Shown: positions 1 to 7,377, counted from the first letter of the stretch. The stretch: 10,592 bases of DNA from an uncultured Lachnospiraceae bacterium (GCA_947177925.1 CAMWWJ010000093.1:1-10592); one strand, 5' to 3'. Numbers and translations: made by a program. Notes: generated by a model from the letters alone, not told the origin.

Positions 1-2
1 CG

Positions 3-1016
3 GAGGCAGCCAAAAAGACAGTAGATGAAAATATAAAAAGAATTGCGGAAGAAAGCGCAAAAAGAATTGAAGAGGTTCGTGCAAAAAGCAGCGAAGCTAT
101 GTCAAAGGCAAAAGAGGAGGCCGCTGCAAAAGTGGAAGCAGAGTCCGTATCCTTTATGGAAGCTGCTGTGAAAAAGGCAGAAGCAGAATCTGCATCTTTT
201 TTAGAAGCTGCAGTGAAAAAAGCGGAAGAAGAGGCCAGAAAAATTGTTGAGGAAGCCAGAAAGAAAGTGCAGGCTGAAGTTCAGGCAAAGATGGACGAGG
301 CAGCTAAGAAAGCAGAAGAGGATGCTAAGAATTCCATAGAAGAAAATGTCAAAATGGTAGAAAAGGATGCCATAAAGGAAATGGAGGAATCGGCAAAGAA
401 GCTGGCAGAGACTTCCGGTAAGGCAGCAGCCCAGCAGGCGGTTCAAAAAATAGAAGAAGAAAACAAACGCCGTGAAGCGGAAGAACGGGCTAAGAAGGAA
501 GCTGAAGAAAAAGCAAGGAGAGAAGCGGAAGAAAGAGCCGCAGCAGAGCGAAGGGCAGCCGAAGAAAGAGCTGCAGCAGAGCGTAAGGCAGCGGAAGAAC
601 GGGCCGCAGCAGAGCGCAGGGCAGCGGAAGAAAAAGCCGCAGCGGAGCAAAGGGCAGCCGAAGAAAAAGCCAGACAGGAAGCGGAAGAAAGAGCAGCAGC
701 AGAGCGCAAAGCTGCAGAGGAAAGAGAGGCGGCAGAACGGAAGGCCGCAGCGGAGGCAGCCTTTAAGCGGATTGAAGAAGAGGTCGATAGAAAGAATGCG
801 GAGGAAAAGGTCAGAAGAGAAGCAGAAGAGGCAGCCAGAAGACAGGCAGAAGAAAGCGCAGCCGCCCATACCGCTCAGGCAGCCGCACAGGGCATTTCTT
901 TGGATGAGTTTGAAAGAGCAGCCATGAAGCTTAAGATTTTATTGGACAATGGCATTATCAGTCAGGAAGAATTTGATCTGGAGAAACAAAAGCTGGTTGC
1001 AAATATGCATTTCTAG
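3..1016 (+). CDS. Large coiled-coil protein with C-terminal SHOCT-like domain (5' end outside window)
   Basis: The reading frame is open to the left edge, so about 337 C-terminal residues are seen and an internal ATG at 99 is not a credible start. The product is almost entirely Ala, Glu, Lys and Arg, with no Pro or Gly breaks, predicting one long charged helix or coiled coil, TolA-like in composition. It contains a 15-residue direct repeat (135-179 and 180-224, EAES.SF.EAAVKKA) and four tandem 11-residue units (525-656, consensus AEERAAAER[RK]A) followed by degenerate copies. The last 38 or so residues (about 900-1013, LKILLDNGIISQEEF) match the two-helix SHOCT pattern, a short C-terminal domain often linked to oligomerisation. 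There is no membrane segment in the visible part. The N-terminus, which could carry a functional domain, is missing, so the role is unknown; a structural or scaffolding role is an inference. A terminator follows directly, so this gene ends its own transcript. Confidence 0.85.
   Translation, partial: EAAKKTVDENIKRIAEESAKRIEEVRAKSSEAMSKAKEEAAAKVEAESVSFMEAAVKKAEAESASFLEAAVKKAEEEARKIVEEARKKVQAEVQAKMDEAAKKAEEDAKNSIEENVKMVEKDAIKEMEESAKKLAETSGKAAAQQAVQKIEEENKRREAEERAKKEAEEKARREAEERAAAERRAAEERAAAERKAAEERAAAERRAAEEKAAAEQRAAEEKARQEAEERAAAERKAAEEREAAERKAAAEAAFKRIEEEVDRKNAEEKVRREAEEAARRQAEESAAAHTAQAAAQGISLDEFERAAMKLKILLDNGIISQEEFDLEKQKLVANMHF
525..656 (+). repeat. 33-bp in-frame tandem repeat, four units
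   Basis: Four adjacent 33-bp units (525-557, 558-590, 591-623, 624-656) encode AEERAAAERRA-type hendecads, with mostly synonymous or Arg/Lys and Glu/Gln differences between copies. Degenerate partial units continue to about 755. An 11-residue period fits a hendecad coiled coil rather than the heptad of an ordinary one. Such arrays can change copy number by slippage or recombination. Confidence 0.8.
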
Positions 1017-1020
1017 AGGG

Positions 1021-1062
1021 AAAAACGAGAAGTTACCAATGAAAGATTGGTAGCTTCTTTTT
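1021..1062 (+). terminator. Intrinsic (Rho-independent) terminator
   Basis: A 12-bp stem (1029-1040 pairing with 1046-1057, one G-T wobble at 1033/1053) closes a 5-nt GAAAG loop and is followed by five T (1058-1062). It begins 12 nt after the stop codon of the coiled-coil gene. An A run on the 5' side could lengthen the stem. It separates the coiled-coil gene from the downstream cluster. Confidence 0.85.
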
Positions 1063-1094
1063 CCGTAAATTTGCAGAGGAAAAGGAGCCGGAAT

Positions 1095-2141
1095 ATGTGG
1101 AGGAAAAAACAGAAGGCTTTAGTAGTAACGGCTCTTTTGCTGTTTTTGCTTTTAGTGGTTCTATTATCTGGAAGAAATGGGAAAGGAAAGGCAGAGATTT
1201 ATGAAAGAGCTGATATCCTTATGGGAACCAGTTTTCACGGAACCGTCTATGGAGGAAAGCGGGACGTACTTCCTGAGTTGGCAAAAGAGCTTAGAAGTCT
1301 GGAAACGGAGCGGCTTTCCTGGAGGGAAGAAACATCTGAAATAGCAAAAATCAACTTTTTGGATGGAAAAGAACCATATGAAAATATAAGTGCGGAGCTT
1401 TCCGGTTATCTGACGGATATACTGGACATTGCAGATAGAAGCGGCGGTGCATTGGATCCGACCATTGGAAATATTTCCAGACTGTGGGATTTTGGAGGTG
1501 CAAATGAAAGATTGCCGGAACAGGAAGAAATAGACAAATTTTTGGAAAAAACAGGATATGAAAAGCTTCAAGTAAGTGAAAACAGTATTTTTATTCCAAA
1601 GGGAGTGAGCCTTGACTTAGGGGCTGTGGGAAAAGGAATCGGAGCGGACAGGGCAGCGGATTTTATAAAAAAGCAGGATGGAATAGAGGGAGCGGTGATT
1701 GCCCTTGGAGGCAGCATTGCCCTGATTGGAAGCAAGCCGGACCGGTCTCCATGGAATCTGGCAATTGCAGACCCAAGGGGAAAAGAAGGAGAAATATTGG
1801 GGCTGTTAAAGCTTTCAGGTGAACAGTTTGTTTCCACATCAGGAGATTATGAAAAATATTTTGAGGTTGATCAAAAACGGTATCATCACATTTTAAATCC
1901 AAAAACAGGTTATCCTGCAGAAAGCGGTCTGATTTCCGTTACAGTGGTCTGTGAAAGCGGCCTGAAAAGCGATGGTCTTTCCACTGCCTGTTTTGTGCTG
2001 GGGCTTGAAAGAGGCATGGAGCTTTTAAAGGAGTATGGAGCAGAAGGGGTGCTTGTGGATGAAGAAAAAAATGTGTATATTACAGAGGGGCTCAAGTCCC
2101 TCTTTGATTTAAAGGATGCCAGCTATAAGATTGTGAAATAG
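1095..2141 (+). CDS. FAD:protein FMN transferase, ApbE family (FmnB-like), membrane-anchored
   Basis: ApbE enzymes use FAD to attach FMN through a phosphoester to Ser/Thr of extracytoplasmic flavoproteins; FmnB is the homologue in Gram-positive extracellular electron transfer. The 348-residue product has an N-terminal basic stretch and one membrane segment (about residues 8-25). It lacks a lipobox cysteine, so it is probably an anchored rather than lipidated enzyme facing outward. Family motifs are in order: LDPTIG (about 120-125), LGAVGKG (175-181), ALGGSI near 200, TSGDYEKYF (248-256), HHILNPKTGYP (264-274) and SDGLSTA with the likely metal-binding Asp293. The start was set at ATG 1095 because AAAGGAG (1081-1087) sits 7 nt upstream; an earlier TTG at 1047 lies inside the terminator hairpin and lacks such a site. 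The EetA-like and EetB-like genes follow, which supports an extracellular flavin role. Confidence 0.9.
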   Translation: MWRKKQKALVVTALLLFLLLVVLLSGRNGKGKAEIYERADILMGTSFHGTVYGGKRDVLPELAKELRSLETERLSWREETSEIAKINFLDGKEPYENISAELSGYLTDILDIADRSGGALDPTIGNISRLWDFGGANERLPEQEEIDKFLEKTGYEKLQVSENSIFIPKGVSLDLGAVGKGIGADRAADFIKKQDGIEGAVIALGGSIALIGSKPDRSPWNLAIADPRGKEGEILGLLKLSGEQFVSTSGDYEKYFEVDQKRYHHILNPKTGYPAESGLISVTVVCESGLKSDGLSTACFVLGLERGMELLKEYGAEGVLVDEEKNVYITEGLKSLFDLKDASYKIVK

Positions 2142-2170
2142 GTAAGAAGAGGAAAGGGACAGGCAGCAGG

Positions 2171-2557
2171 ATGAAGGAAAAATGGGCGTTGATAGGAGTA
2201 AGCATATTTTTATGTCTTGTATTTGCAGGCTCTTTGCTGTTTCTTATAAGCATGGGCAGGGATAAAGGTACGGAAGATGGCTATGCCTATATTTATCAGG
2301 ATGGCATTCTGGTAAAAACGGTATCGTTAGAAAAAGAAGAGGTTTTTTTAATAGAAGGAAATCATGGAGCATACAATAAAATCCAGGTAAAGGACGGCAG
2401 CATAGGTGTAACGGAGGCAAGCTGCCCGGATTTTTTGTGTGGACAGATGGGATATATAAGCAAAGGCCCTATTCCCATTACCTGTCTGCCCAACAGACTG
2501 GTGATTGAAGTAGGAAACGGAAGGGAAACGGAGGATTTGGACGGAGTGGTTTATTAG
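2171..2557 (+). CDS. NusG domain II-containing protein (EetA-like)
   Basis: A 128-residue protein with one N-terminal membrane helix (about residues 7-28) and an extracytoplasmic small beta domain of the NusG_II family. The diagnostic pattern is C85-P-D-F-L-C90, then G-Y-I, then C105-L-P-N108 followed by a hydrophobic beta strand. This family includes EetA, a membrane protein of unknown mechanism needed for flavin-based extracellular electron transfer in Listeria. It begins 29 nt after the ApbE stop behind a purine-rich region (about 2150-2160) and is separated from the EetB-like gene by a single nucleotide, so translation of the two is probably coupled. The three cysteines could bind a metal or form disulfides, but that is not established here. 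The family call is firm; the electron-transfer role is inferred from the gene trio. Confidence 0.85.
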   Translation: MKEKWALIGVSIFLCLVFAGSLLFLISMGRDKGTEDGYAYIYQDGILVKTVSLEKEEVFLIEGNHGAYNKIQVKDGSIGVTEASCPDFLCGQMGYISKGPIPITCLPNRLVIEVGNGRETEDLDGVVY

Positions 2558-2558
2558 C

Positions 2559-3071
2559 ATGAAGACAAAGAAAATAGTAACTCTTGGAATGTTTACAGCG
2601 GTTGCTTTGACAATTTTTGTGGTAGAATCTTATTTTCCTCCAATTGTTCCCATTCCCGGCATAAAAATGGGACTTGCAAATGTGGTAACCCTGTTGTTGC
2701 TTTTCGTATATAATGAAAGGGACAGCTTTACGGTGCTGCTTCTTAGGATTATTTTGGGAAGTGTTTTTACAGGACAGGCAGTAAGCTTTTTTTACAGCCT
2801 GTTTGGAGGAATAGCCTGCTTTTTGGTTATGGCGCTGCTTCATAGGATTTTTCGGGGAAAATACAGTATACTGGTAAGCATGTCGGGAGCTGTATTTCAT
2901 AATCTTGGACAGATAACGGCAGCATGGATTTTGCTTAGAAGCTATAGTGTATTGTTTTATTTGCCGGTCCTTATGTTAAGTGCCCTTATTACCGGATTTT
3001 TTACCGGATGCGTGTCATGGGGGCTGTATAGAAGGCTGAAAAAGCTTGGATATGGTGAAGGAAAGGAATAG
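2559..3071 (+). CDS. Gx transporter family protein, Hpre_diP_synt_I domain (EetB-like)
   Basis: A 170-residue integral membrane protein with five or six hydrophobic segments. It carries the family signature early in the chain: a membrane helix, VPIPGIKMGLANV (about 30-42), then LLRIILG and a QAVSF.YSL.GG segment. Databases often name this family heptaprenyl diphosphate synthase component I, but it resembles S-components of ECF transporters and includes EetB of Listeria. Enzymatic synthesis of a quinone tail by this subunit alone is unlikely. It starts one nucleotide after the EetA-like stop, and the order ApbE-NusG_II-Gx transporter is a recurrent arrangement. Possible roles are handling of a flavin or quinone precursor or membrane assembly of the electron-transfer chain; the sequence does not decide between them. 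Confidence 0.85.
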   Translation: MKTKKIVTLGMFTAVALTIFVVESYFPPIVPIPGIKMGLANVVTLLLLFVYNERDSFTVLLLRIILGSVFTGQAVSFFYSLFGGIACFLVMALLHRIFRGKYSILVSMSGAVFHNLGQITAAWILLRSYSVLFYLPVLMLSALITGFFTGCVSWGLYRRLKKLGYGEGKE

Positions 3072-3086
3072 GAGGAACTTCTAAAT

Positions 3087-4496
3087 ATGGAAATAGAAAA
3101 TCAACAATATAAAAAAATGACAGAAACGAAAATCCCGGAGCTGATTATCTCTTTGGCAATTCCCACCATTATAAGCATGCTGATCACTTCTGTTTATAAC
3201 ATGGCGGATACATTTTTTGTTTCCAGACTGGGCGCCAGTGCCTCCGGCGCTATTGGAATCGTATTCTCCCTGATGGCAATTATCCAGGCAGTGGGCTTTA
3301 CGTTGGGAATGGGCTCGGGAAGCACCATTTCCAGACTTTTGGGAGAGCAAAAGAAAGAAGAGGCCCAAACCATTGCTTCCAGCGGTTTTCTGGCTTCCAT
3401 AGTGTTTGGCGGGCTATTATTAGTGTTTGGACTGTATTATCTGGAAAAGCTTATGAGCCTTCTTGGCTCCACCGCTACCATTCTGCCTTATGCCTGTGAA
3501 TATGGCAGATACATACTGTTAGCGGCTCCCATTATGGCCGCTTCCTTTGTACTGAACAATCTTCTAAGAGCAGAAGGAAAAGCAGGGCTTGCCATGTTTG
3601 GCATTACGGCAGGGGGAATTTTAAATATCATTTTAGACCCGGTATTCATTTTTGGCATGAAGCTTGGCATATCCGGTGCAGCCATTGCAACCGCACTCAG
3701 CCAGTGCGTGAGCTTTGGCATTTTATTAAGCCATTATGTGAGAAAGAAAACCATACTGAGACTGCATATAGGAAATGCTTCCAAAGAGCCGGAAACTTAT
3801 TTGATGATTATCAAAAACGGGCTTCCCTCTTTTTGCAGACAGGGGCTTGCCAGCGTTTCCACCGTGGCGCTGAACATCAATGCGGCAGTATACGGAGATG
3901 CCGCAGTGGCTGCCATGTCCATTGTAGGAAAGATATTCATGATGATTTTTTCCATGGTAATCGGCTTTGGACAGGGCTATCAGCCGGTAGTGGGCTACAA
4001 TTACGGAGCAAAAAAATATGACAGGGTAAAAGAAGCCTTCTTTTTTACATTAAAGGTAGGAATCGGAATCATGGTGTCTCTTGGATTATTGGGTTTTCTG
4101 CTGGCAAAGACAGTTATGGGATGGTTTATTGCAAATGATCCGGAGGTCATTGCTATTGGGGTCAGGGCATTTCGGGCTCAGTGTATCGTTATGCCCCTTA
4201 TGCCGCTTGGGGTAGTGTGCAATATGACATTCCAGTCTATAGGAAAGGCATGGACGGCTACTTTTCTTTCCTCTACCAGACAGGGAATCTTTTTTCTTCC
4301 GTTTATTATAGCCCTTCCTAAAATATTGGGGATGACAGGGGTGGAAATTACCCAGCCGGCGGCGGATTTATGCAATTTCTTTTGCTGTCTGCCTTTTGCC
4401 ATCCTCTTTTTGAAAAATCTGTACCGGCAGGAAGAGGATGAGGAAGACAGAAATAGAAAAGAAGCGGAAGTGAAAGAGGAGAAACAGAGCAGATGA
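3087..4496 (+). CDS. MATE family efflux transporter
   Basis: A 469-residue protein with about twelve predicted membrane helices in two six-helix halves, the normal length for MATE (NorM/DinF/MepA-type) cation-coupled multidrug exporters. The N-terminal half has the typical PTIISMLITSVYNMADTFFV helix and a GMGSGSTISRLLGE turn. The second half contains the family-like GFGQGYQPVVGYNYGAKKYD segment, the counterpart of the conserved G.....P..GYN.GA motif. A 26-residue highly charged Glu/Lys/Arg tail ends the protein and is outside the transport fold. Translation starts at ATG 3087 after AGGAGG (3070-3075). The stop overlaps the response-regulator start (ATGA, 4493-4496), so pump and two-component system are translationally coupled. 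The substrate cannot be read from sequence; an antimicrobial or cell-wall-active compound sensed by the kinase is an inference. Confidence 0.92.
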   Translation: MEIENQQYKKMTETKIPELIISLAIPTIISMLITSVYNMADTFFVSRLGASASGAIGIVFSLMAIIQAVGFTLGMGSGSTISRLLGEQKKEEAQTIASSGFLASIVFGGLLLVFGLYYLEKLMSLLGSTATILPYACEYGRYILLAAPIMAASFVLNNLLRAEGKAGLAMFGITAGGILNIILDPVFIFGMKLGISGAAIATALSQCVSFGILLSHYVRKKTILRLHIGNASKEPETYLMIIKNGLPSFCRQGLASVSTVALNINAAVYGDAAVAAMSIVGKIFMMIFSMVIGFGQGYQPVVGYNYGAKKYDRVKEAFFFTLKVGIGIMVSLGLLGFLLAKTVMGWFIANDPEVIAIGVRAFRAQCIVMPLMPLGVVCNMTFQSIGKAWTATFLSSTRQGIFFLPFIIALPKILGMTGVEITQPAADLCNFFCCLPFAILFLKNLYRQEEDEEDRNRKEAEVKEEKQSR

Positions 4497-5191
4497 GCCA
4501 GCAGATTCTGATTGTGGATGATGAAAAAGAAATAGCCGATTTGGTGGAAGTATACTTAAAAAATGAAGGCTATGAGGTACATAAATTTTATACGGGAAAG
4601 GAAGCTCTTGCCTGTGTGGAAAGCACAGCTTTGGATATGGCCATTCTGGATGTGATGCTGCCGGATATGGACGGCTTTCGAATCTGCCAGAAAATCAGGG
4701 AAAACCATTTCTTTCCTATTATCATGCTGACGGCAAAGGTGGAAGATATGGATAAGATCATGGGGCTTACCATTGGGGCTGATGATTATATCACCAAGCC
4801 CTTTAACCCCTTGGAGCTGGTGGCACGAGTGAAGACACAGCTTAGAAGATACCGAAGCTATAACCAGAAGGAACAGGAGGTGCCGGAAGCTTCTCAGGAA
4901 TATGACATTAAGGGACTTATCATCAATAAGGATACTCACAAGTGCAGCCTGTACGGAAAGACTTTGGCCCTGACGCCCATTGAATTTTCCATCCTGTGGT
5001 ATTTATGTGAGAATCAGGGAAGGGTCGTATCCTCGGAGGAGCTGTTTGAAGCTGTATGGGGAGAAAAGTTTCTTGATAATAATAATACGGTAATGGCACA
5101 TATCGGGCGGCTTCGGGAAAAAATGAAAGAGCCTGCAAGGAACCCGAAATTTATTAAAACCGTATGGGGAGTGGGGTATCAGATTGAATAA
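4493..5191 (+). CDS. VanR-like response regulator (OmpR/PhoB family)
   Basis: A 232-residue DNA-binding response regulator. The receiver domain (1-120) has the acidic pair D9/D10, the phospho-acceptor D53 in AILDVMLP, T80 and K102 in YITKPF. The C-terminal winged helix (about 140-230) has LTPIEFSIL and ends in FIKTVWGVGYQIE. Several stretches (ILIVDDE.EIADLVE.YLKNE, ICQKIR, GLTIGADDYITKPF, KTVWGVGY) closely resemble remembered VanR sequences. It overlaps the MATE stop by 4 nt and the kinase start by 8 nt. No vanH/A/X/Y-type gene lies in the window, so the target is not glycopeptide resistance enzymes here. It may regulate its own operon, including the MATE gene. I left the gene symbol blank because likeness to VanR does not show the same function. 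Confidence 0.93.
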   Translation: MSQQILIVDDEKEIADLVEVYLKNEGYEVHKFYTGKEALACVESTALDMAILDVMLPDMDGFRICQKIRENHFFPIIMLTAKVEDMDKIMGLTIGADDYITKPFNPLELVARVKTQLRRYRSYNQKEQEVPEASQEYDIKGLIINKDTHKCSLYGKTLALTPIEFSILWYLCENQGRVVSSEELFEAVWGEKFLDNNNTVMAHIGRLREKMKEPARNPKFIKTVWGVGYQIE

Positions 5192-6278
5192 AGAAAGAGA
5201 TCACTTTAAAAGAAAACTGGTATGGCGATTGATTGTCAGATTTTTTGCGGAAATAAGTATTTATACAACAGGTATCATTTTTTTGTATTTTTTTATACTT
5301 ATAGTTAAGGGATTTTGGATTTGGAGCGGAGACGAATGGATTTATCCACTGTTGCATTGGCTGAATAACAGATTTGAACTTTTGATTCTGTTCGCATTGG
5401 CGGCTGGCTACCTTACCATCCTGATCCGCTGTCTCATGAAGCCGGTGGTCTATCTGGAACAGATTGTAGGCGCGATAGAACAGATTTATAATGAAAAGGA
5501 AGCGTTAATCCAGCTTCCCTCTAACTTAAAAGAGGTGGAGCGGCAAATGAACCATATTAAGCTGAATGTGGCAGAATCCAAGCGGGCGGCAAAGGAAGCG
5601 GAGCAGCGGAAAAACGACCTGGTGGTCTATCTGGCCCATGATTTAAAAACGCCTTTGACTTCGGTAATTGGCTATCTGACCCTTCTTCGGGACGAAGGGG
5701 AGATTTCCCCTGCTTTAAGAGAAAAATATCTGTCCATTTCTCTGGATAAGGCAGAAAGGCTGGAGGATTTGATCAATGAATTTTTTGAAATCACCAGATT
5801 CAGCCTGACTTCTCTTACATTAGAACTTAGCAGGGTAAATCTGACCCGTATGCTGGAGCAGCTGGTGTATGAATTTAAGCCTATGTTTGAAGAAAAAGGG
5901 CTGGAATGCAGATTAAACGCACCGCCGGATTTTATGATGCGCATGGATGTGGCAAAGATGCAGCGGGTGTTTGATAATCTTTTAAAGAACGCGGTGAATT
6001 ATAGCTTTGAAGGGGGAACCATTGAAATAGAAGCGGTTCCTTCGGAAAAGGAGATTACCCTGACGGTATTAAATCATGGAAATACCATTCCAAAAGAGAA
6101 ATTAGAACGGATTTTTGAACAGTTTTATCGTTTGGATACTGCCCGTACCTCCAAAAGCGGGGGAGCCGGACTGGGACTGGCGATTGCCAAGGAGATTGTG
6201 GAGCTGCATGGAGGGAGGATTACGGCTTTTAGTGAGGATGAGGTGATTCAGTTTCAGGTGGTGGTGCCTGTTTTGTGA
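5184..6278 (+). CDS. VanS-like sensor histidine kinase
   Basis: A 364-residue membrane kinase with two transmembrane helices (about 16-42 and 64-84) bracketing a very short external loop of about 20 residues. A juxtamembrane linker with a coiled coil (about 100-142) follows, then the dimerisation domain with phospho-acceptor H152 in YLAHDLKTPLTS. The ATPase domain has an N box (NLLKNA, 265-270), an F-box-like FEQFYRLD (311-318) and a G box GGAGLGLAIAKE. The usual G1 Asp position appears as VLNHGNTIP, as remembered for VanS. The only practical start is TTG 5184, preceded by GGGAGTGGGG, overlapping the response regulator by 8 nt. The tiny sensing loop argues for recognition at or within the membrane, as proposed for intramembrane-sensing kinases that monitor cell-wall antibiotics; that is inference. 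No obvious terminator follows before 6330. Confidence 0.92.
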   Translation: MNKERDHFKRKLVWRLIVRFFAEISIYTTGIIFLYFFILIVKGFWIWSGDEWIYPLLHWLNNRFELLILFALAAGYLTILIRCLMKPVVYLEQIVGAIEQIYNEKEALIQLPSNLKEVERQMNHIKLNVAESKRAAKEAEQRKNDLVVYLAHDLKTPLTSVIGYLTLLRDEGEISPALREKYLSISLDKAERLEDLINEFFEITRFSLTSLTLELSRVNLTRMLEQLVYEFKPMFEEKGLECRLNAPPDFMMRMDVAKMQRVFDNLLKNAVNYSFEGGTIEIEAVPSEKEITLTVLNHGNTIPKEKLERIFEQFYRLDTARTSKSGGAGLGLAIAKEIVELHGGRITAFSEDEVIQFQVVVPVL

Positions 6279-6329
6279 GATGTTGTTTGAATTATTTTGA
6301 AGTGTAATTAAAATGCGGAGGGAATATCT

Positions 6330-6923
6330 ATGAACTATTATAGGAATAGCAATTTGAGGATTTTCTATTTCTCGATATTTCCGATTCTGTTTGTTGGACT
6401 TCTTCCTAAAGCAAATGTAGAAAAAGAAACATGTATTGGATTAGGAATTTGTTATTTGCTGCTTGTTATCAGTGTTGCTTTGCCTATAGTCAAAAGAAGA
6501 AGGGAAATAAGAGAAATTCAAAAGAATGGAAGGTGTTATGCTGGAACCGTAGAAAATTTGATAGAGATAAAAGTAGAAACTACTTATAATCGCTTTGGAC
6601 ATACGGAGTATGATACTGCATATTACTTAAAAATATTACCCCAAGGAGAAAATAATGCAAATCGTTTTGTGTATAGTGATGTTTTAATTGGCAGAAAAGG
6701 CCCCAAAATATCAAAAGAAGTTTTGATATATGACTGGTATGGAAAAATTTTTATACTTTGTACAAGTGTAAAGACAAGGCAACATTATAAAGTAGAACAA
6801 AACAAGACGGTTATACATTGTAGCTGGAATAGAAAATGTTTAGTTTATGCGAATCAATTGTTTGTTATGATAGATATATTATTACTCCTGATATGGATTT
6901 ATATTATCTTCATTGAAACATAA
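6330..6923 (+). CDS. Unrecognised small membrane protein (DUF3592-like layout)
   Basis: A 197-residue protein that I do not recognise. It has two N-terminal hydrophobic helices (about 9-27 and 35-54) followed by a strongly basic segment (KRRREIREIQK) that should lie in the cytoplasm. A soluble domain of roughly 110 residues comes next, predicted rich in beta strands, and a last hydrophobic helix (about 172-195) ends at the stop. Helix pair, beta domain beginning GRCYAGTVENL and a C-terminal helix resemble the layout of DUF3592 proteins, but no motif makes that certain. The start ATG is preceded by CGGAGGGA (6316-6323). Composition is clearly more AT-rich than the kinase gene upstream, and it lies at the change to accessory DNA, so horizontal origin is plausible. 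Confidence 0.7.
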   Translation: MNYYRNSNLRIFYFSIFPILFVGLLPKANVEKETCIGLGICYLLLVISVALPIVKRRREIREIQKNGRCYAGTVENLIEIKVETTYNRFGHTEYDTAYYLKILPQGENNANRFVYSDVLIGRKGPKISKEVLIYDWYGKIFILCTSVKTRQHYKVEQNKTVIHCSWNRKCLVYANQLFVMIDILLLLIWIYIIFIET

Positions 6924-7377
6924 TACGGGGAAAAAATCTGTAGATTGGGATGATGTAAAGTCCTATCTGAAATCATATGTAGGGGAATTTTATGAGATTG
7001 CAGATACGAAGGATATTGTGTATATTGGAAAAGACCTGCCGGATGAGTATACGGGTTCTATGTATACCTATTCCCTAAAAGGGGTTAATGCAAAAGCGAA
7101 AGCCAATGCATCACAGGAAATACCAGAAATGCTTGAAATTGCGGTTGGAAAACATTTTAGGGAAAATTCGGGAACGAAACATCTCAGGAATGCGGCAAAT
7201 GGCTGGTATAGGTATGATTCCAGATTTGCCCTGCCTGTTTATGATGAAAAAGGGGAGGTGGAAAGGTATAATGTGTTCCATGCATCTATGCTGATTCGTC
7301 ATGCTAACGACGGGAAACTGTATTTGTATGATGTTTTAGACATAAAAAAAGAAACGAGCAACCCTTTCAAATCATAA
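6913..7377 (+). CDS. Orphan LPD3-like domain protein, probably a fragment of a larger phage or ICE protein
   Basis: An open frame of 154 residues starting from a TTG at 6913 that lies inside the preceding gene and has no visible ribosome binding site. Upstream the frame closes at a stop at 6889-6891. The sequence has the run of conserved positions I associate with the LPD3 (large polyvalent protein-associated) domain: DWDDVKSYLK, DLPDEYTGS, GVNAKAKANASQEIPEM, NGWYRYDSRFALPVYDE, HASMLIRHANDGK, and YLYDVLDIKKETSNP at the C-terminus. In phages and conjugative elements this domain is usually at the C-terminus of very large proteins such as MuF-type head proteins. A stand-alone copy without a good start suggests a decayed remnant whose N-terminal part was deleted, although the frame itself has no stop. 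Composition is less AT-rich than both neighbours, consistent with a different source. The domain name is from memory and is moderately certain. Confidence 0.6.
   Translation: MKHNTGKKSVDWDDVKSYLKSYVGEFYEIADTKDIVYIGKDLPDEYTGSMYTYSLKGVNAKAKANASQEIPEMLEIAVGKHFRENSGTKHLRNAANGWYRYDSRFALPVYDEKGEVERYNVFHASMLIRHANDGKLYLYDVLDIKKETSNPFKS

Noticed and set aside
201..869. Long open frames on the - strand (222 aa) and in other frames over the coiled-coil gene
   Set aside because: They are shadows of a purine-rich, repeat-rich coding strand. The antisense products are low-complexity Phe/Cys/Leu or Ala/Ser chains without plausible starts or ribosome binding sites.
1047..1094. Upstream TTG start for the ApbE gene, adding 16 residues
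   Set aside because: The TTG lies within the terminator hairpin and lacks a ribosome binding site, while ATG 1095 has AAAGGAG at ideal spacing and begins a normal signal-anchor sequence.
2559..3071. Annotation as a heptaprenyl diphosphate synthase subunit
   Set aside because: The domain name is historical. The protein is an integral membrane protein without prenyl-synthase Asp-rich motifs, and the gene context matches EetB-type Gx transporters.
4493..6278. Vancomycin resistance operon
   Set aside because: Only VanR/VanS-like regulators are present. No ligase, dehydrogenase or D,D-peptidase gene of the van type occurs in the window.
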